From assembly GCF_020567425.1 (NCBI RefSeq), contig NZ_JAJCVJ010000001.1, forward strand, positions 930,001 to 994,000: a DNA stretch of 64,000 nucleotides, written 5' to 3'. Shown piece by piece: positions 44,288-52,626 of the stretch. Under the pieces are notes generated by a model. The model ran no database searches. It was not told the origin of the DNA and saw only the letters and a program-made list of their open reading frames with translations. How positions within the stretch are numbered: the first letter of the stretch is position 1; each line of letters starts with the position of its first letter. Source of the stretch: Salinirubrum litoreum. GTDB lineage: Archaea; Halobacteriota; Halobacteria; Halobacteriales; Haloferacaceae. The translations under genes and the position numbers were made by a program.

Positions 44288-44375
44288 CCTCCCCGACTGC
44301 TGACGACGCGAACTGCGAGTCGGTTCTCGCTGTCGCTCGAACACGACTCGGTTTCGGTCGCCAGCAGATCGCGTC
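44288..44375 (-). repeat. Dispersed repeat, 88-nt block matching copy A
   Basis: On the minus strand this aligns ungapped to 26574-26661 with about 12 differences by eye. It forms part of the long copy C. Confidence 0.75.
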
Positions 44376-44426
44376 CTCCGGGGTTCCAGAATCGCCCGGA
44401 TTGGGTGACGGGCCTGCCGTCTGCGA

Positions 44427-44462
44427 GGGGTATAAAACCGTTCGAAAGTGCTTATATACCCC
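44427..44462. promoter_or_regulatory. Near-palindromic divergent promoter pair (rRNA-promoter-like)
   Basis: A 36-nt stretch starts GGGGTATA and ends TATACCCC around a central TTCGAA. Read rightward it is TTCGAAAGTGCTTATATACC; read leftward it is TTCGAACGGTTTTATACCCC. Both resemble the TTCGA-n-TTTTATG-n-CCCC layout I know from haloarchaeal rRNA promoters. There is no protein gene directly downstream on either side, so short non-coding transcripts are possible. Confidence 0.6.
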
Positions 44463-44489
44463 GAGTTGCGTGTGATTCGGCCCCATTTC

Positions 44490-44676
44490 CGGCGCGCGCG
44501 AGGAACGTGCGCGAGGGAGGCGAGGGTGGGCGGTGCGGAGAACCCCCGCCGAGGTTGGGGAGGACGAGGTGCGGTGCTGTCGCGGTCGCTGTCGCGGGGC
44601 GATGCTGTGCCGTGCCGTGCTGTCTCGGTGCTGGTGCGGTTGCGGTCGAATATTCCGTTTGTACCGGATCGAGTAG
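44490..44676 (-). repeat. Dispersed repeat, copy C core, GC-rich and non-coding
   Basis: Matches copy B at 30148-30320 in inverted orientation: two differences in 34 nt for 44643-44676 and one in 26 nt for 44549-44574, with degenerate GC-rich sequence between. It extends to about 44720 as CGGTTGCTGTTGTGG-like simple repeats. It belongs to a 1008-nt gap without any supportable gene (43863-44870). Confidence 0.72.
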
Positions 44677-44870
44677 CGGTGCTGGTGCGGTCGCGGTTGC
44701 TGTTGTGGTCGTAGTCGGTGGCGCGGTTGCGGTTGCTGTTGTGGTGCCAGTCAGTGGAGCGGTTCCGGGCGCTCGCAACTGTAGCGGTATCGTCTCTCTC
44801 ACCGGTCGTACGCACGGCACGACCTGAGACGCCACCTATCGAGCAACCCGGTCTCGGCTCGACCCCTATC

Positions 44871-45200
44871 TCAGAACGGTAAGAGATCACGCATCTGATC
44901 CAGCAGGCCCCTCGAGGACGAAGCCCGGTGATCCTCGAAGATCGGATGCAGAAGCTCCAGTAACTCCGATTCGGACTCGAACTCCCGGCGTGGCAGTTGC
45001 GAGAGCGCCTCGTCCATCGAGAGGGTGTTGCCGAAGGCGTCGTAGGGAATCTCCGGGTCCCGAAGCCCTGCGACGATCTCCTCGTCCGTGGCCGGGAACT
45101 GCACGTCGCTCTCCGACAGTCGCGCGTCCAGCGCGGCGATCCCGAACTCGATGGCGTCCGGTTCGTCCGACGACCCGCCCTGCGGTGGCCTTACTCCCAT
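44871..45200 (-). CDS. Small haloarchaeal protein (DUF5789-like)
   Basis: A 109-residue cytoplasmic protein from the ATG at 45200 (MGVRPPQGGSSDEPDAIEFG). The body is a helical segment (FGIAALDARLSESDVQFPAT) and DEEIVAGLRDPEIPYDAFGN, ending with a helix ELLELLHPIFEDHRA. I think it belongs near the haloarchaeal DUF5789 group, but this is from memory. A T-rich box AGATTTTTG lies about 25-30 nt upstream. It is divergent from the ribbon-helix-helix gene. Confidence 0.65.
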   Translation of the reverse strand: MGVRPPQGGSSDEPDAIEFGIAALDARLSESDVQFPATDEEIVAGLRDPEIPYDAFGNTLSMDEALSQLPRREFESESELLELLHPIFEDHRASSSRGLLDQMRDLLPF

Positions 45201-45275
45201 CACACTCGCGTTGTGTCCGACGGGACAAAAATCTCCGGCTCTCGACCCGTCGGGGTCGCACCCCCGAGCCACGGC

Positions 45276-45283
45276 GTTTATCG
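45276..45283 (+). promoter_or_regulatory. TATA box of the ribbon-helix-helix gene
   Basis: GTTTATCG ends 23 nt before the ATG at 45307. Confidence 0.5.
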
Positions 45284-45306
45284 CCCTCCGGCGTCACCCG
45301 TCGAGT

Positions 45307-45516
45307 ATGACCGAGTACACGACGGTCTCGATCCCGAAGGAACTCGGCGACCGCGTCGAAGAGACCATCGAGGGGACCAGTTTCTCCAGTACCAGCGACC
45401 TCGTGCGCTTTCTCCTGCGCAGTATCGTCATCCAGCACCAGAAACAGGGCAAACTCACCGAAGCCGAGTTCGAGGAGATCACCGACCAACTGACCGACCT
45501 CGGCTACTTGGAGTAA
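45307..45516 (+). CDS. Ribbon-helix-helix DNA-binding protein
   Basis: A 69-residue protein. The N-terminal strand TTVSIPKELGDRVEETIE is followed by two helices (STSDLVRFLLRSIVIQHQK), the CopG/MetJ-type ribbon-helix-helix. The C-terminal helix LTEAEFEEITDQLTDLGYLE is an addition often seen in haloarchaeal members. It probably binds DNA as a dimer. Its target is unknown. It is followed closely by the Nudix gene. Confidence 0.82.
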   Translation: MTEYTTVSIPKELGDRVEETIEGTSFSSTSDLVRFLLRSIVIQHQKQGKLTEAEFEEITDQLTDLGYLE

Positions 45517-45586
45517 GCCGGCACGGCCCGATTCGGTGCGGGTCCGACAACAGCAGGCATATCCGCCTCGCGCCCCACCCACGACC

Positions 45587-46048
45587 GTGCAAGACGCCAC
45601 GCTCTGTCTGCCCGTCGTGGACGGGCGCGTGCTACTGATCCGCAAGAAACGGGGCGTGGGAGCCGGACTCTACAACGGGCCCGGCGGCAAGATCGAACCC
45701 GGCGAGACGCCGCGAGAGTGTATCCACCGCGAGGTGAACGAGGAACTCCGGATCGGTCTCTCCGAGGTCGAGAAGGTCGGGGAACTCGACTTCGTCTTCG
45801 GCGACGACCCGTTCATGTTCGTCCACGTCTACCGCGCGAGCGACATCTCCGGCGAACCGGAGGAGACCGACGAGGCCGACCCGAAGTGGTTCGACACCGA
45901 CGACGTGCCCTACGACGAGATGTGGCCCGACGACCGGCACTGGGTGCCGAAACTGCTCGACGGGGAGACGTTCACCGGGCGCTTCCGGTTCGACGACGAG
46001 GGCGACGACCTGCTCGGCTGGGCGATGCGGACCGACGTGGAGTTCTGA
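45587..46048 (+). CDS. Nudix hydrolase (MutT/8-oxo-dGTP diphosphatase-like)
   Basis: A 153-residue protein from the GTG at 45587 (VQDATLCLPVVDGRVLLIRK). The Nudix box is complete: GPGGKIEPGETPRECIHREV followed by NEELRI, which holds the metal-binding glutamates. The YNGPGGK form and WFDTDDVPYDEMWPDD C-terminal part are similar to MTH1-type enzymes that remove oxidised purine nucleotides. The substrate is inferred only. Confidence 0.87.
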   Translation: MQDATLCLPVVDGRVLLIRKKRGVGAGLYNGPGGKIEPGETPRECIHREVNEELRIGLSEVEKVGELDFVFGDDPFMFVHVYRASDISGEPEETDEADPKWFDTDDVPYDEMWPDDRHWVPKLLDGETFTGRFRFDDEGDDLLGWAMRTDVEF

Positions 46049-46077
46049 TCTGTTCCTTCCGCGAGCAGTCGCCGACC

Positions 46078-47187
46078 TCACACCATCGCACTGCTGTCTA
46101 TCTCGGGATTCTCCCGGACGAACTCGACCAGCGTCTCGACGTAGTCGCCGAAGGGGGGACACGAAATCCCACTCCCGGACAGATCACGCAGGGTGTGCCC
46201 CGAGGTGTACCGCGTCGGATGCGTGAAGTAGTTCACCGACTCGGGTTCGATCCGCATCAGTCGATACACGCCCGGCACCGACTCCAGCGATCGCTTCGCA
46301 ATCGTCCGCGTCGTCGGCACCGACACCAACCGCCGGTCGGCGGCGTCGGCCAGCAGTCGACTCATCTCGGCCACGGTCGGCGGGTTCGGATCGGCGAGTT
46401 GGTAGACGACACCCTCGGACTCGTCCAGTCCCGAGAGGTGCGCGATGGCATCGACCACGAAATCACGCGGGACGACGTTGATCTCGAACTCGTCGGCTCC
46501 CGGCGGGAGCGGCAGGACCGCGAGACGAGGCTGTCGCAGGAGCCACTGGAGCACGAAGTACGGCCCGTCGTACTTCTGGGTCTCGCCGGTCCTGCTGTCG
46601 CCGACCGCGATCGCCGGCCGATAGATGGTCGCCGGGAGTCCCTCGGCCATCCGCTTCTGCACTTCGACCTCCGCGAGGAACTTCGTCGCCTCGTACCAGT
46701 TGTTGAACGTCTGTCCCTCACGCAACATCTCCTCGGTGAAGACGCCGTCGTAGCGCCCGGAGACGTAGCAGGTGCTGACGTACTGAAAACGCTCGATGTC
46801 GGGGCAGGCTTCGGCGAAGTCCAGCACGTGGTCGGTCCCCCGGACGTTGACCGCTCGTCCCACGTCCTCTGAGACGCCGAGGTCGTACACCGCCGCGAGG
46901 TGGTACACCTCGGCAGTGTCGGACTGAAGACGGTCGGCCGTCTCGTCGTCGAGTCCGAGTCCCTGCGCGGTGATGTCGCCCTCGTGCAGTCGGATCGCGG
47001 GCTCCGTCTCGGCCGCCTCGGTCCCGGCCGGCGACAGTAGTTCGTCCACCCGCGACTCCGCCTCGTCACGGTACTTCGACTGGATCAGACAGGCGATCTC
47101 GTCGCCGGTCCCGTATCGGTCCAGCAGTCGCTCCACGAGCGCCGACCCGAGAAAGCCCGGAAAGCCCGTCAGAAAGACGGTCGTCAT
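46078..47187 (-). CDS. Extended SDR / fatty-acyl-reductase-like protein
   Basis: A 369-residue NAD(P)-dependent protein. The Rossmann start is VFLTGFPGFLGSALVERLL (GxxGxxG). The HLAAVYDLG segment, the Thr/Tyr catalytic area STCYVSGRY, and YEATKFLAE with the YxxxK pair are in the usual places. The order resembles the NAD_binding_4 (male-sterility, thioester-reductase) class, which reduces acyl thioesters to aldehydes or alcohols. Its ATG overlaps the stop of the aldehyde dehydrogenase gene by ATGA, so the two should be co-expressed and may act on the same aldehyde. Confidence 0.8.
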   Translation of the reverse strand: MTTVFLTGFPGFLGSALVERLLDRYGTGDEIACLIQSKYRDEAESRVDELLSPAGTEAAETEPAIRLHEGDITAQGLGLDDETADRLQSDTAEVYHLAAVYDLGVSEDVGRAVNVRGTDHVLDFAEACPDIERFQYVSTCYVSGRYDGVFTEEMLREGQTFNNWYEATKFLAEVEVQKRMAEGLPATIYRPAIAVGDSRTGETQKYDGPYFVLQWLLRQPRLAVLPLPPGADEFEINVVPRDFVVDAIAHLSGLDESEGVVYQLADPNPPTVAEMSRLLADAADRRLVSVPTTRTIAKRSLESVPGVYRLMRIEPESVNYFTHPTRYTSGHTLRDLSGSGISCPPFGDYVETLVEFVRENPEIDSSAMV

Positions 47188-48857
47188 CGTCGACCTCCGG
47201 GGAGTTTCTCGGCGACAGCGCGCACCCGCGACCGCAGGCCGGCCACGCGTTTCAGGCCGCGCAGGTTCCCGATCATGAACCGCTCCCAGACCCACCCCGG
47301 CACACGTCGCGGCGTGGCGAAGGGGACGACGCGCTGGGTCGAGACGGTCTGACTCTCCGTGAACTTCGTCAGGCCGTGCTCGCCGTGGCGTCGGCCGAGT
47401 CCGGAGTCGTCCATCCCGCCCATCGGCGCGTCCACCGAGGCCCACGTCGCCGCGAAGGCTTCGTTGACGTTGACGGTCCCGCAGTCGACGCGGCGGGCGA
47501 CCGACTCCCCGACTGCGGTGTCTTCGGTCCAGACGGCGGCGTTCAGGCCGTAGTCGGAGTCGTTCGCGCGCGCCACCGCCTCGTCGGTACTCGACACCGG
47601 ATAGACAGCGGCGACCGGGCCGAACGTCTCCTCGTCGGAGAGGGTCGCCGACTCGGGCACGTCGGTCAGCACCGTCGGCTCGAAGAAGTGCGGCCCGAGG
47701 TCGGGTCGCCGCCGTCCACCGGTCAGTACGGTCGCGCCCTCGGACAGGGCGTCCTCGACGTGTCGCTCGGTCTTATCGACCTGCTCTGCGGAGAGCATCG
47801 ACCCCACGTCGGGGCCGTAGTCGTAGGCGGCCCCGAGTTCCAGCCGGCGCGTGCGCTCCACGAACTCGTCGCAGAAGTCGTCGAACACCGACTCGTGGAC
47901 GTAGATGCGCTCGAAGGAGATACACAGTTGGCCGGCGGTCGTGAACGATCCTCTGACGGCACCCGCTGCCGCCTTCGACACGTCGGCGTCCGACAGCACG
48001 AGCATCGGGTTCTTCCCGCCCAGTTCAAGCGAACAGTCGATGAGGTGTTCGCCCGCCTGCGAGGCGACGATGCGGCCGACCTCGCTACTGCCGGTGAACT
48101 GCAGGAAGTCGACCGACGAGATCAGTGGCTCGCCCAGTTCCGGGCCGCGCCCGGTGACGACCTGAAAGAGGTCGTCCGGCAGACCCGCCTCCCGGAGCAG
48201 TTCGACCGCCCGGAGGGCGGTGAAGGGCGTGTGTTCGTCCGGCTTCAGCACGACCGCGTTGCCCGCCAGCAGTGCGGGGAGCGCGTCCGAGACCGCCAGC
48301 GTGAGGGGGTAGTTCCACGGCGAGACGACGCCGACGACACCGACCGGGTGCCGGTGTTCGACTGTCTTCGTCAACAGGGGAAACGCCCCGCGCCGGCGCT
48401 CGCTGGAGAGCATCCCCGGTCCCTCGCTCGCGTAGTACCGGGCGTTCGTCGCCACGTCGAGCAGTTCCTCGAACGCGTCCTGTCTGGCCTTCCCGCTCTC
48501 CAGTTGCATCAGGTCGAGCAGTTCCTGCCGGTGTGCCAGCACCCTGTCGTGGTAGCGCGACAGCACTGCAGCGCGTTCCGACACCGGGCGTTCGGCCCAC
48601 GACTGCTGTGCCTCACGGGCGCGGTCGACTGCAGTCGATACGTCTTCGGGCGTGCAGGCCGGCACCGAACCGACGACCGCGTCCGTCGCCGGATCGCGGA
48701 CCGTGATCCGGTCGCGGTTCTCGGCGGGAGCGCCAGAAGGGTCGGCCGTGCGGGTCGTGAGCGAGTCGAGTCGCTGGAGGTCGGCGACCGACTCGGGGGG
48801 CGACGAGCGTGTCACGTCTCTCGTGAGGGGCGTCGGCGAAATCAATGGTCCGGTCAC
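47184..48857 (-). CDS. Aldehyde dehydrogenase (succinate-semialdehyde-type family)
   Basis: A 557-residue protein from a GTG at 48857; a GTG at 48815 would shorten it by 14 residues. It has all aldehyde dehydrogenase marks: VGVVSPWNYPLTLAV, the catalytic Glu in LELGGKNPMLV, the catalytic Cys in TTAGQLCISFERI, and EETFGPVAAVYPV. It oxidises an aldehyde to the acid with NAD(P). The C-terminal 70 residues form an extension (WVWERFMIGNLRGLKRVAG) not found in typical members. It is translationally coupled to the acyl-reductase-like gene downstream. Confidence 0.9.
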   Translation of the reverse strand: MTGPLISPTPLTRDVTRSSPPESVADLQRLDSLTTRTADPSGAPAENRDRITVRDPATDAVVGSVPACTPEDVSTAVDRAREAQQSWAERPVSERAAVLSRYHDRVLAHRQELLDLMQLESGKARQDAFEELLDVATNARYYASEGPGMLSSERRRGAFPLLTKTVEHRHPVGVVGVVSPWNYPLTLAVSDALPALLAGNAVVLKPDEHTPFTALRAVELLREAGLPDDLFQVVTGRGPELGEPLISSVDFLQFTGSSEVGRIVASQAGEHLIDCSLELGGKNPMLVLSDADVSKAAAGAVRGSFTTAGQLCISFERIYVHESVFDDFCDEFVERTRRLELGAAYDYGPDVGSMLSAEQVDKTERHVEDALSEGATVLTGGRRRPDLGPHFFEPTVLTDVPESATLSDEETFGPVAAVYPVSSTDEAVARANDSDYGLNAAVWTEDTAVGESVARRVDCGTVNVNEAFAATWASVDAPMGGMDDSGLGRRHGEHGLTKFTESQTVSTQRVVPFATPRRVPGWVWERFMIGNLRGLKRVAGLRSRVRAVAEKLPGGRR

Positions 48858-49030
48858 ACCACACTCGCGTCGAGGCCAGCGAGGGGTTCCCGAGGCGTCC
48901 CACGGTCTCCGGTGGGACCCGACCCCCGCCCCGTGACGCCCGGGACGTGTCACCCGGGCCCCGGCGACGTGTCAACGAGAACCGTTTATACCGAGTTACT
49001 GTTCACAATATAATCACTTGTCTGCCAGGT

Positions 49031-49039
49031 ACTTATTAC
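49031..49039 (+). promoter_or_regulatory. TATA box of the AbrB-like gene
   Basis: ACTTATTAC ends 23 nt before the ATG at 49062. Confidence 0.5.
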
Positions 49040-49061
49040 GAAATCCGGCGTGTACTCTCGT

Positions 49062-49244
49062 ATGGTTCCGGGCAACGGTCCATTCGCAGACAGCAGAACC
49101 GTACAGGAGTCGAACGGCGGGTTCACCGTCTCGATCCCGAAGAAGATCGCACAGCGATACGGGATCGAACGCGGCGACGAGGTCTGGTGGGTCGACAATC
49201 CGGACGGGGAGACGCCGGAGTTCATCCCACCGGAACAGCTCTGA
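49062..49244 (+). CDS. AbrB/SpoVT-like swapped-hairpin protein
   Basis: A 60-residue protein. TVQESNGGFTVSIPKKIAQR then YGIERGDEVWWV gives the beta-alpha-beta swapped-hairpin of AbrB-type DNA-binding proteins (variable start, then SIPK and GIERGD). Many serve as antitoxins or transition regulators. No partner toxin gene is adjacent: the next gene on this strand is far away and the neighbour is convergent. It is a short single gene with a clear promoter. Confidence 0.78.
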   Translation: MVPGNGPFADSRTVQESNGGFTVSIPKKIAQRYGIERGDEVWWVDNPDGETPEFIPPEQL

Positions 49245-49291
49245 GCGTCGACTGCCGCACGGAACGCGTTTTTCGCCGGGGTGACCGACAC

Positions 49292-49870
49292 TCACAGCGA
49301 CTGCGCTCGCTCGTCGATCACCGTGTCGAACAGTTCGGCGACGGTCTCGACTGCGCGGGCATCACAGCCCTCGGGGTCGAGTGAGACGTGCAGTACGGCG
49401 TCGGTGAACGCGGTCGACTCCACGAGAATGTGGAGGAAGCGGAACGTCGTCTGGAGCGACGTGTCCGCGAGCACCTGCTCGAAACCGTCCACGAACACCA
49501 GCCGACTGTTCCGCACGTCGCCGCCCTCGCTCAAGGTCTCGCTCACTCTGATACCGATCTCGCCGAGGCTCCGTGGTCCCTCGGCGGAGACGGTCGTCGC
49601 CGACTCGCGGAGCGAATCGGGCAGCGCCGACAGGCCGGCGGAGACGTCGTCGTGGCCGGTGACGACGCCGAACCGGTCGATCCGCCCCGCGTACTCGGAG
49701 ACGTCGGTCGCCCACCCGGTCGCCGTCGGATCGAACAGCACACCGAACAGGTCGATTCCGCCGGTCTCGGCGCTGAACGGGCCCGGGTCGGTCACGCCGG
49801 AGACCGGTCGTGCCGAGTCGGAAACCGAGAGCACCGACTCGCCCGACGACGACTCGTCGTCCGTCGTCAT
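49292..49870 (-). CDS. RecA-like/DUF7504-type haloarchaeal protein
   Basis: A 192-residue cytoplasmic protein. After 30 polar residues it shows an alternating strand-helix pattern with IDLFGVLFDPTATGWATDVS, RIDRFGVVTGHDDV, SRLVFVDGFEQVLADTSLQT and VLHVSLDPEGC. The LVFVDGFEQ strand looks like a Walker B-like position and the layout resembles DUF835/RecA-like haloarchaeal proteins, but no Walker A is seen. The family name DUF7504 is from memory and uncertain. Confidence 0.6.
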   Translation of the reverse strand: MTTDDESSSGESVLSVSDSARPVSGVTDPGPFSAETGGIDLFGVLFDPTATGWATDVSEYAGRIDRFGVVTGHDDVSAGLSALPDSLRESATTVSAEGPRSLGEIGIRVSETLSEGGDVRNSRLVFVDGFEQVLADTSLQTTFRFLHILVESTAFTDAVLHVSLDPEGCDARAVETVAELFDTVIDERAQSL

Positions 49871-50108
49871 CCGGGCGCGTCCACCTCGTGTGGCGGTCGT
49901 GCCCGTCGCCGACACGGAGTGAGCGCTCGGGGGCGTGCGACGGGCGGGTGGGGTGGCCGGCAGCGTCCTGTCACAGCACGTTCGTCCTCGTGTGCTCGTT
50001 CGGGGCCGACCGCTTAGGCATTGTGGGAGAACACTGTCGAACCCGTCCTCGGCGGGAGAACGGACACTGGTATCTGACAAGCGGTCTCTCGTCGTGGAAC
50101 CGCGGGAG
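49871..50108. other. Intergenic stretch at the 3' end of the large minus-strand cluster
   Basis: No gene seen. It is the gap between the cluster's last gene (stop at 50109) and the start of the RecA-like gene, so it should contain the cluster's termination region and that gene's promoter; neither could be pinned to a clear motif. Confidence 0.4.
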
Positions 50109-50420
50109 TCAGCGAGTGTCGTCACCGTCTGCCCCGGTGGCGTCGGCAGACGCGGTCGTCTCGTGGGACTCGGTCGACTCGCCGGCCTCGGTCGTCTCGC
50201 CGGAGTCGCCGGGGTGGCCGGACGCCTCGGACCGACCGAACGCTCCGGACTCGTGGTCGATGAGCAACCGGACACCGGCCCTGATCGCCGCACTCCGGTT
50301 CGGATACCGGCCCTCCTCCACGAGTCGCTGTATCTCCTTCGAGGTACTTCGCGGGAGCCGAACCGTCTCGCGGTCCCGACAGCTCTCGTCGGGCGCGTCG
50401 GGGATGCCGGAGAGACTCAT
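50109..50420 (-). CDS. Ribbon-helix-helix regulator at the end of the large cluster
   Basis: A 103-residue protein. ETVRLPRSTSKEIQRLVEEG then RYPNRSAAIRAGVRLLIDHE is a ribbon-helix-helix domain (RLPRST strand, NRSAAIR helix turn) at residues 18-57. The remaining 45 residues are acidic, disordered. Its ATG overlaps the propeller stop (ATGA). It may regulate the cluster or act as an antitoxin-like partner, but this is inference. Confidence 0.8.
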   Translation of the reverse strand: MSLSGIPDAPDESCRDRETVRLPRSTSKEIQRLVEEGRYPNRSAAIRAGVRLLIDHESGAFGRSEASGHPGDSGETTEAGESTESHETTASADATGADGDDTR

Positions 50421-51373
50421 CGGTCACCGCCTCGTCGGGGCTGGTCCCGCCGGCCGGTCCCGGAGACGACTCGTTCGAGGACCGCGTCGCCAACCGCCAC
50501 GTCGACCGGGCCGAGCGCGACCGCCCGGAGGTCTTCGTCGGTCACGTCCGCCTCTTGGGTCCAGTCTGCAGTCGTGTCTCGCCACGCGACGGTGCCGCTG
50601 TCGCCGACGACCGCCAGTCTGCCCGACGCCCCGTGGCTGGTCCCCGAGGCGTCCCGCCAAGCGAGTCCGCGAAGCGTCTCCTCTCCGACCGCCACCGGGG
50701 TCCAGTTCTCCCTTCCGGGGTCGTACCGGTAACAGAGCCCGTCGTCGCCAGCGACCCACAGTCGGTCGTCGCCGACGGCCACGTCGAAGAAGTCAACCTC
50801 GGCGTTCCGGACACCGATCTGCCGCCACTCGTCGGCGACGAAGCGGAAGACGTGTCCGCTCGTGTCGCAGGCGACACCGCCGAGTGGCCCGAGCGCGACC
50901 GCTGGGATCGTCGAGCCAGTGCCCGGTTTCACCGGGTCGTCCCAGATCGGTGCGCCCGACTCGCCCACGGTCGCAGAGAGGAGTTCACCGGAGCCGTTTG
51001 CGAGCAGGAGTCGCTCGCCCCCCGCCTCGCCGGCGACGGCGACCGCCTCCCACGTACTCGTCTTCTCCATCGGCGCGGTGTAGTCGTGCTTTCTGCCGGA
51101 CGTGAGGTCGTAGCTCCCGATGGCTCCGCTCCCGCCGACGAACCAGACGCGTCGACCGCAGTCTGTCGCGGCGACGCCGGTCAGATCGTTGCCGGCGGCG
51201 GTCGGTCCGACACCGACCAGCGTCGTCCAACCCTCGCTTTCTCTGGCGACGACCGTGCCGTCTTCACCGACCGCGACCGCACCGGTCCGGGTCGCCGTCA
51301 CGGCCACGAGGTCGGCGTCGGTCGGGAGCGACACACGCTCCCAGTCTGCCGCGTCGCGGGCCACGCGAGTCAC
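50417..51373 (-). CDS. Cytoplasmic beta-propeller (BNR/YVTN-like), paralogue of the lipoprotein at 62402
   Basis: A 318-residue protein from a GTG at 51373 that overlaps the dehydrogenase stop (GTGA). It consists of seven or so repeats of about 40 residues, each with VAVGEDGTVVARE-like strand turns (VWFVGGSGAIGSYDL, LLLANGSGELLSAT, LWVAGDDGLCYRYD, LAVVGDSGTVAWRD). It lacks a signal. The segment GGSGAIGSYDL through KPGTGSTIPAV is closely similar to the exported propeller of the same cluster. A binding or scaffolding role is likely; no ligand is evident. Confidence 0.82.
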   Translation of the reverse strand: MTRVARDAADWERVSLPTDADLVAVTATRTGAVAVGEDGTVVARESEGWTTLVGVGPTAAGNDLTGVAATDCGRRVWFVGGSGAIGSYDLTSGRKHDYTAPMEKTSTWEAVAVAGEAGGERLLLANGSGELLSATVGESGAPIWDDPVKPGTGSTIPAVALGPLGGVACDTSGHVFRFVADEWRQIGVRNAEVDFFDVAVGDDRLWVAGDDGLCYRYDPGRENWTPVAVGEETLRGLAWRDASGTSHGASGRLAVVGDSGTVAWRDTTADWTQEADVTDEDLRAVALGPVDVAVGDAVLERVVSGTGRRDQPRRGGDR

Positions 51374-52626
51374 GGCCACCGCCCCCGCGCCTGGTGCGCC
51401 TCGGCGAGTCGGCGGAGCGCGACACCGGTCGCGGCCGTGCGCCACGAACAGTCGTACGTCTCGGCAGTCTCGACGACCGACTCCCACGCCTCGGTGACGT
51501 CGGCGTCGAGTCGGTCGAGCACGCGCCCACGATCCCACGCTCGCCGATTTCGACCCTGCAGCCACTCGTAGTACGAGACCGTGACGCCGCCCGCGTTGGC
51601 GAGGACGTCGGGGACGACCCGGAGTCCGCGCTCGCGGAGTCGCTCGTCGCCGGCCGGCGTCGTCGGCCCGTTCGCCCCCTCGACGAGCAGGTCGGCCCGC
51701 ACCGCCTCCGCGGTCTCGCTGTCGAGGACGCCGCCGACCGCCGCCGGGATCAGCACGTCCACGTCGAGTCCGAGCAGATCGGCGTTCGACAGGTGGGCCA
51801 CCTCATCGGCCTCCGCCGCCTCACAGTCGGTGACGGCGTCGGGTCGCTCGCGGTACGAGGGAATTTCGTCGGTGTCGAGACCGGTCGGATCGTGGATCGC
51901 GCCGCCGGCGTCGGAGACCGCGACGACCGTCGCGCCCCAGTCGGAGAGCAGTCGGGCCGCGTTCGCCCCGACGCTCCCGTACCCCTGCACCGCGACGGTC
52001 TGCGTGGTCAGCGGGCGGCCGAGGGAGCGACACGCGGCGCGCGTCACGAGGGCGACGCTCCGACCCGGTGCCGAGGCGCGCCCCTCGACACCGCCGAGTG
52101 CCGGCGGTTTCCCGGTGACGACGCCGGGACTGGCGCGGCCGACGAGTTCGCCGTAGGTGTCCGCGACCCACGCCATCTCGCGGGCATCGGTACCGAGGTC
52201 GGGCGCGGGCACGTCCCGGTCGGGACCGACGACCGACGCGACGGCGGCGGTGTACCGCCGGACCAGTCGTTCCCGCTCGCCGACCGAGAGGTCGCCCGGA
52301 TCGACCGCGACGCCGCCCTTCGCGCCGCCGAACGGCAGATCCAGCAGCGCACACTTCAGCGTCATCCAGCCCGCGAGCCCGGCACACTCGTCGGCCGAGA
52401 CCGCCGGGTGGAAGCGGAGACCGCCCTTGCCAGGCCCGAGGGCGTCGTCGTGGCGGACGCGGTAGCCCCAGAGGTGGTCGACGGTGCCGTCGTCGCGCGT
52501 CAGCGGGAGCGTCACCTGGACGATTCTGTCGGGGTCGTGGAGTCTGTCGCGGACGGTGGGGTCGATGTCGAGCGTCTCGACCGCCCGGTCGATCTGTGTG
52601 CGGACGGCGGCGAGTGGATCGCTCAC
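51370..52626 (-). CDS. Glu/Leu/Phe/Val dehydrogenase family protein
   Basis: A 418-residue NAD(P)-linked amino-acid dehydrogenase. Substrate site GPGKGGLRFHP, catalytic Lys in TLKCALLDLPFGGAKGGVAV, catalytic Asp in VPAPDLGTDAREMAW, and the Rossmann VQGYGSVGANAARLL are all present, so oxidative deamination of glutamate or a related amino acid is plausible. The usual VPAPDVGT is PDLGT here. It begins with GTG, overlapping the stop of the upstream gene by 4 nt, and is embedded in an operon not otherwise metabolic. A role in nitrogen or redox balance is possible. Confidence 0.9.
   Translation of the reverse strand: MSDPLAAVRTQIDRAVETLDIDPTVRDRLHDPDRIVQVTLPLTRDDGTVDHLWGYRVRHDDALGPGKGGLRFHPAVSADECAGLAGWMTLKCALLDLPFGGAKGGVAVDPGDLSVGERERLVRRYTAAVASVVGPDRDVPAPDLGTDAREMAWVADTYGELVGRASPGVVTGKPPALGGVEGRASAPGRSVALVTRAACRSLGRPLTTQTVAVQGYGSVGANAARLLSDWGATVVAVSDAGGAIHDPTGLDTDEIPSYRERPDAVTDCEAAEADEVAHLSNADLLGLDVDVLIPAAVGGVLDSETAEAVRADLLVEGANGPTTPAGDERLRERGLRVVPDVLANAGGVTVSYYEWLQGRNRRAWDRGRVLDRLDADVTEAWESVVETAETYDCSWRTAATGVALRRLAEAHQARGRWP

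Noticed and set aside
44223-44827. Open frames of 80-230 codons across the repeat copy C on both strands
   Set aside because: Low-complexity Arg/Ala/Val-rich translations, similar in copy B only because the DNA is repeated; no start context or family match.
49062-49244. Toxin-antitoxin pair with the AbrB-like protein
   Set aside because: No toxin-like ORF is adjacent on the same strand; the neighbour is convergent and RecA-like.
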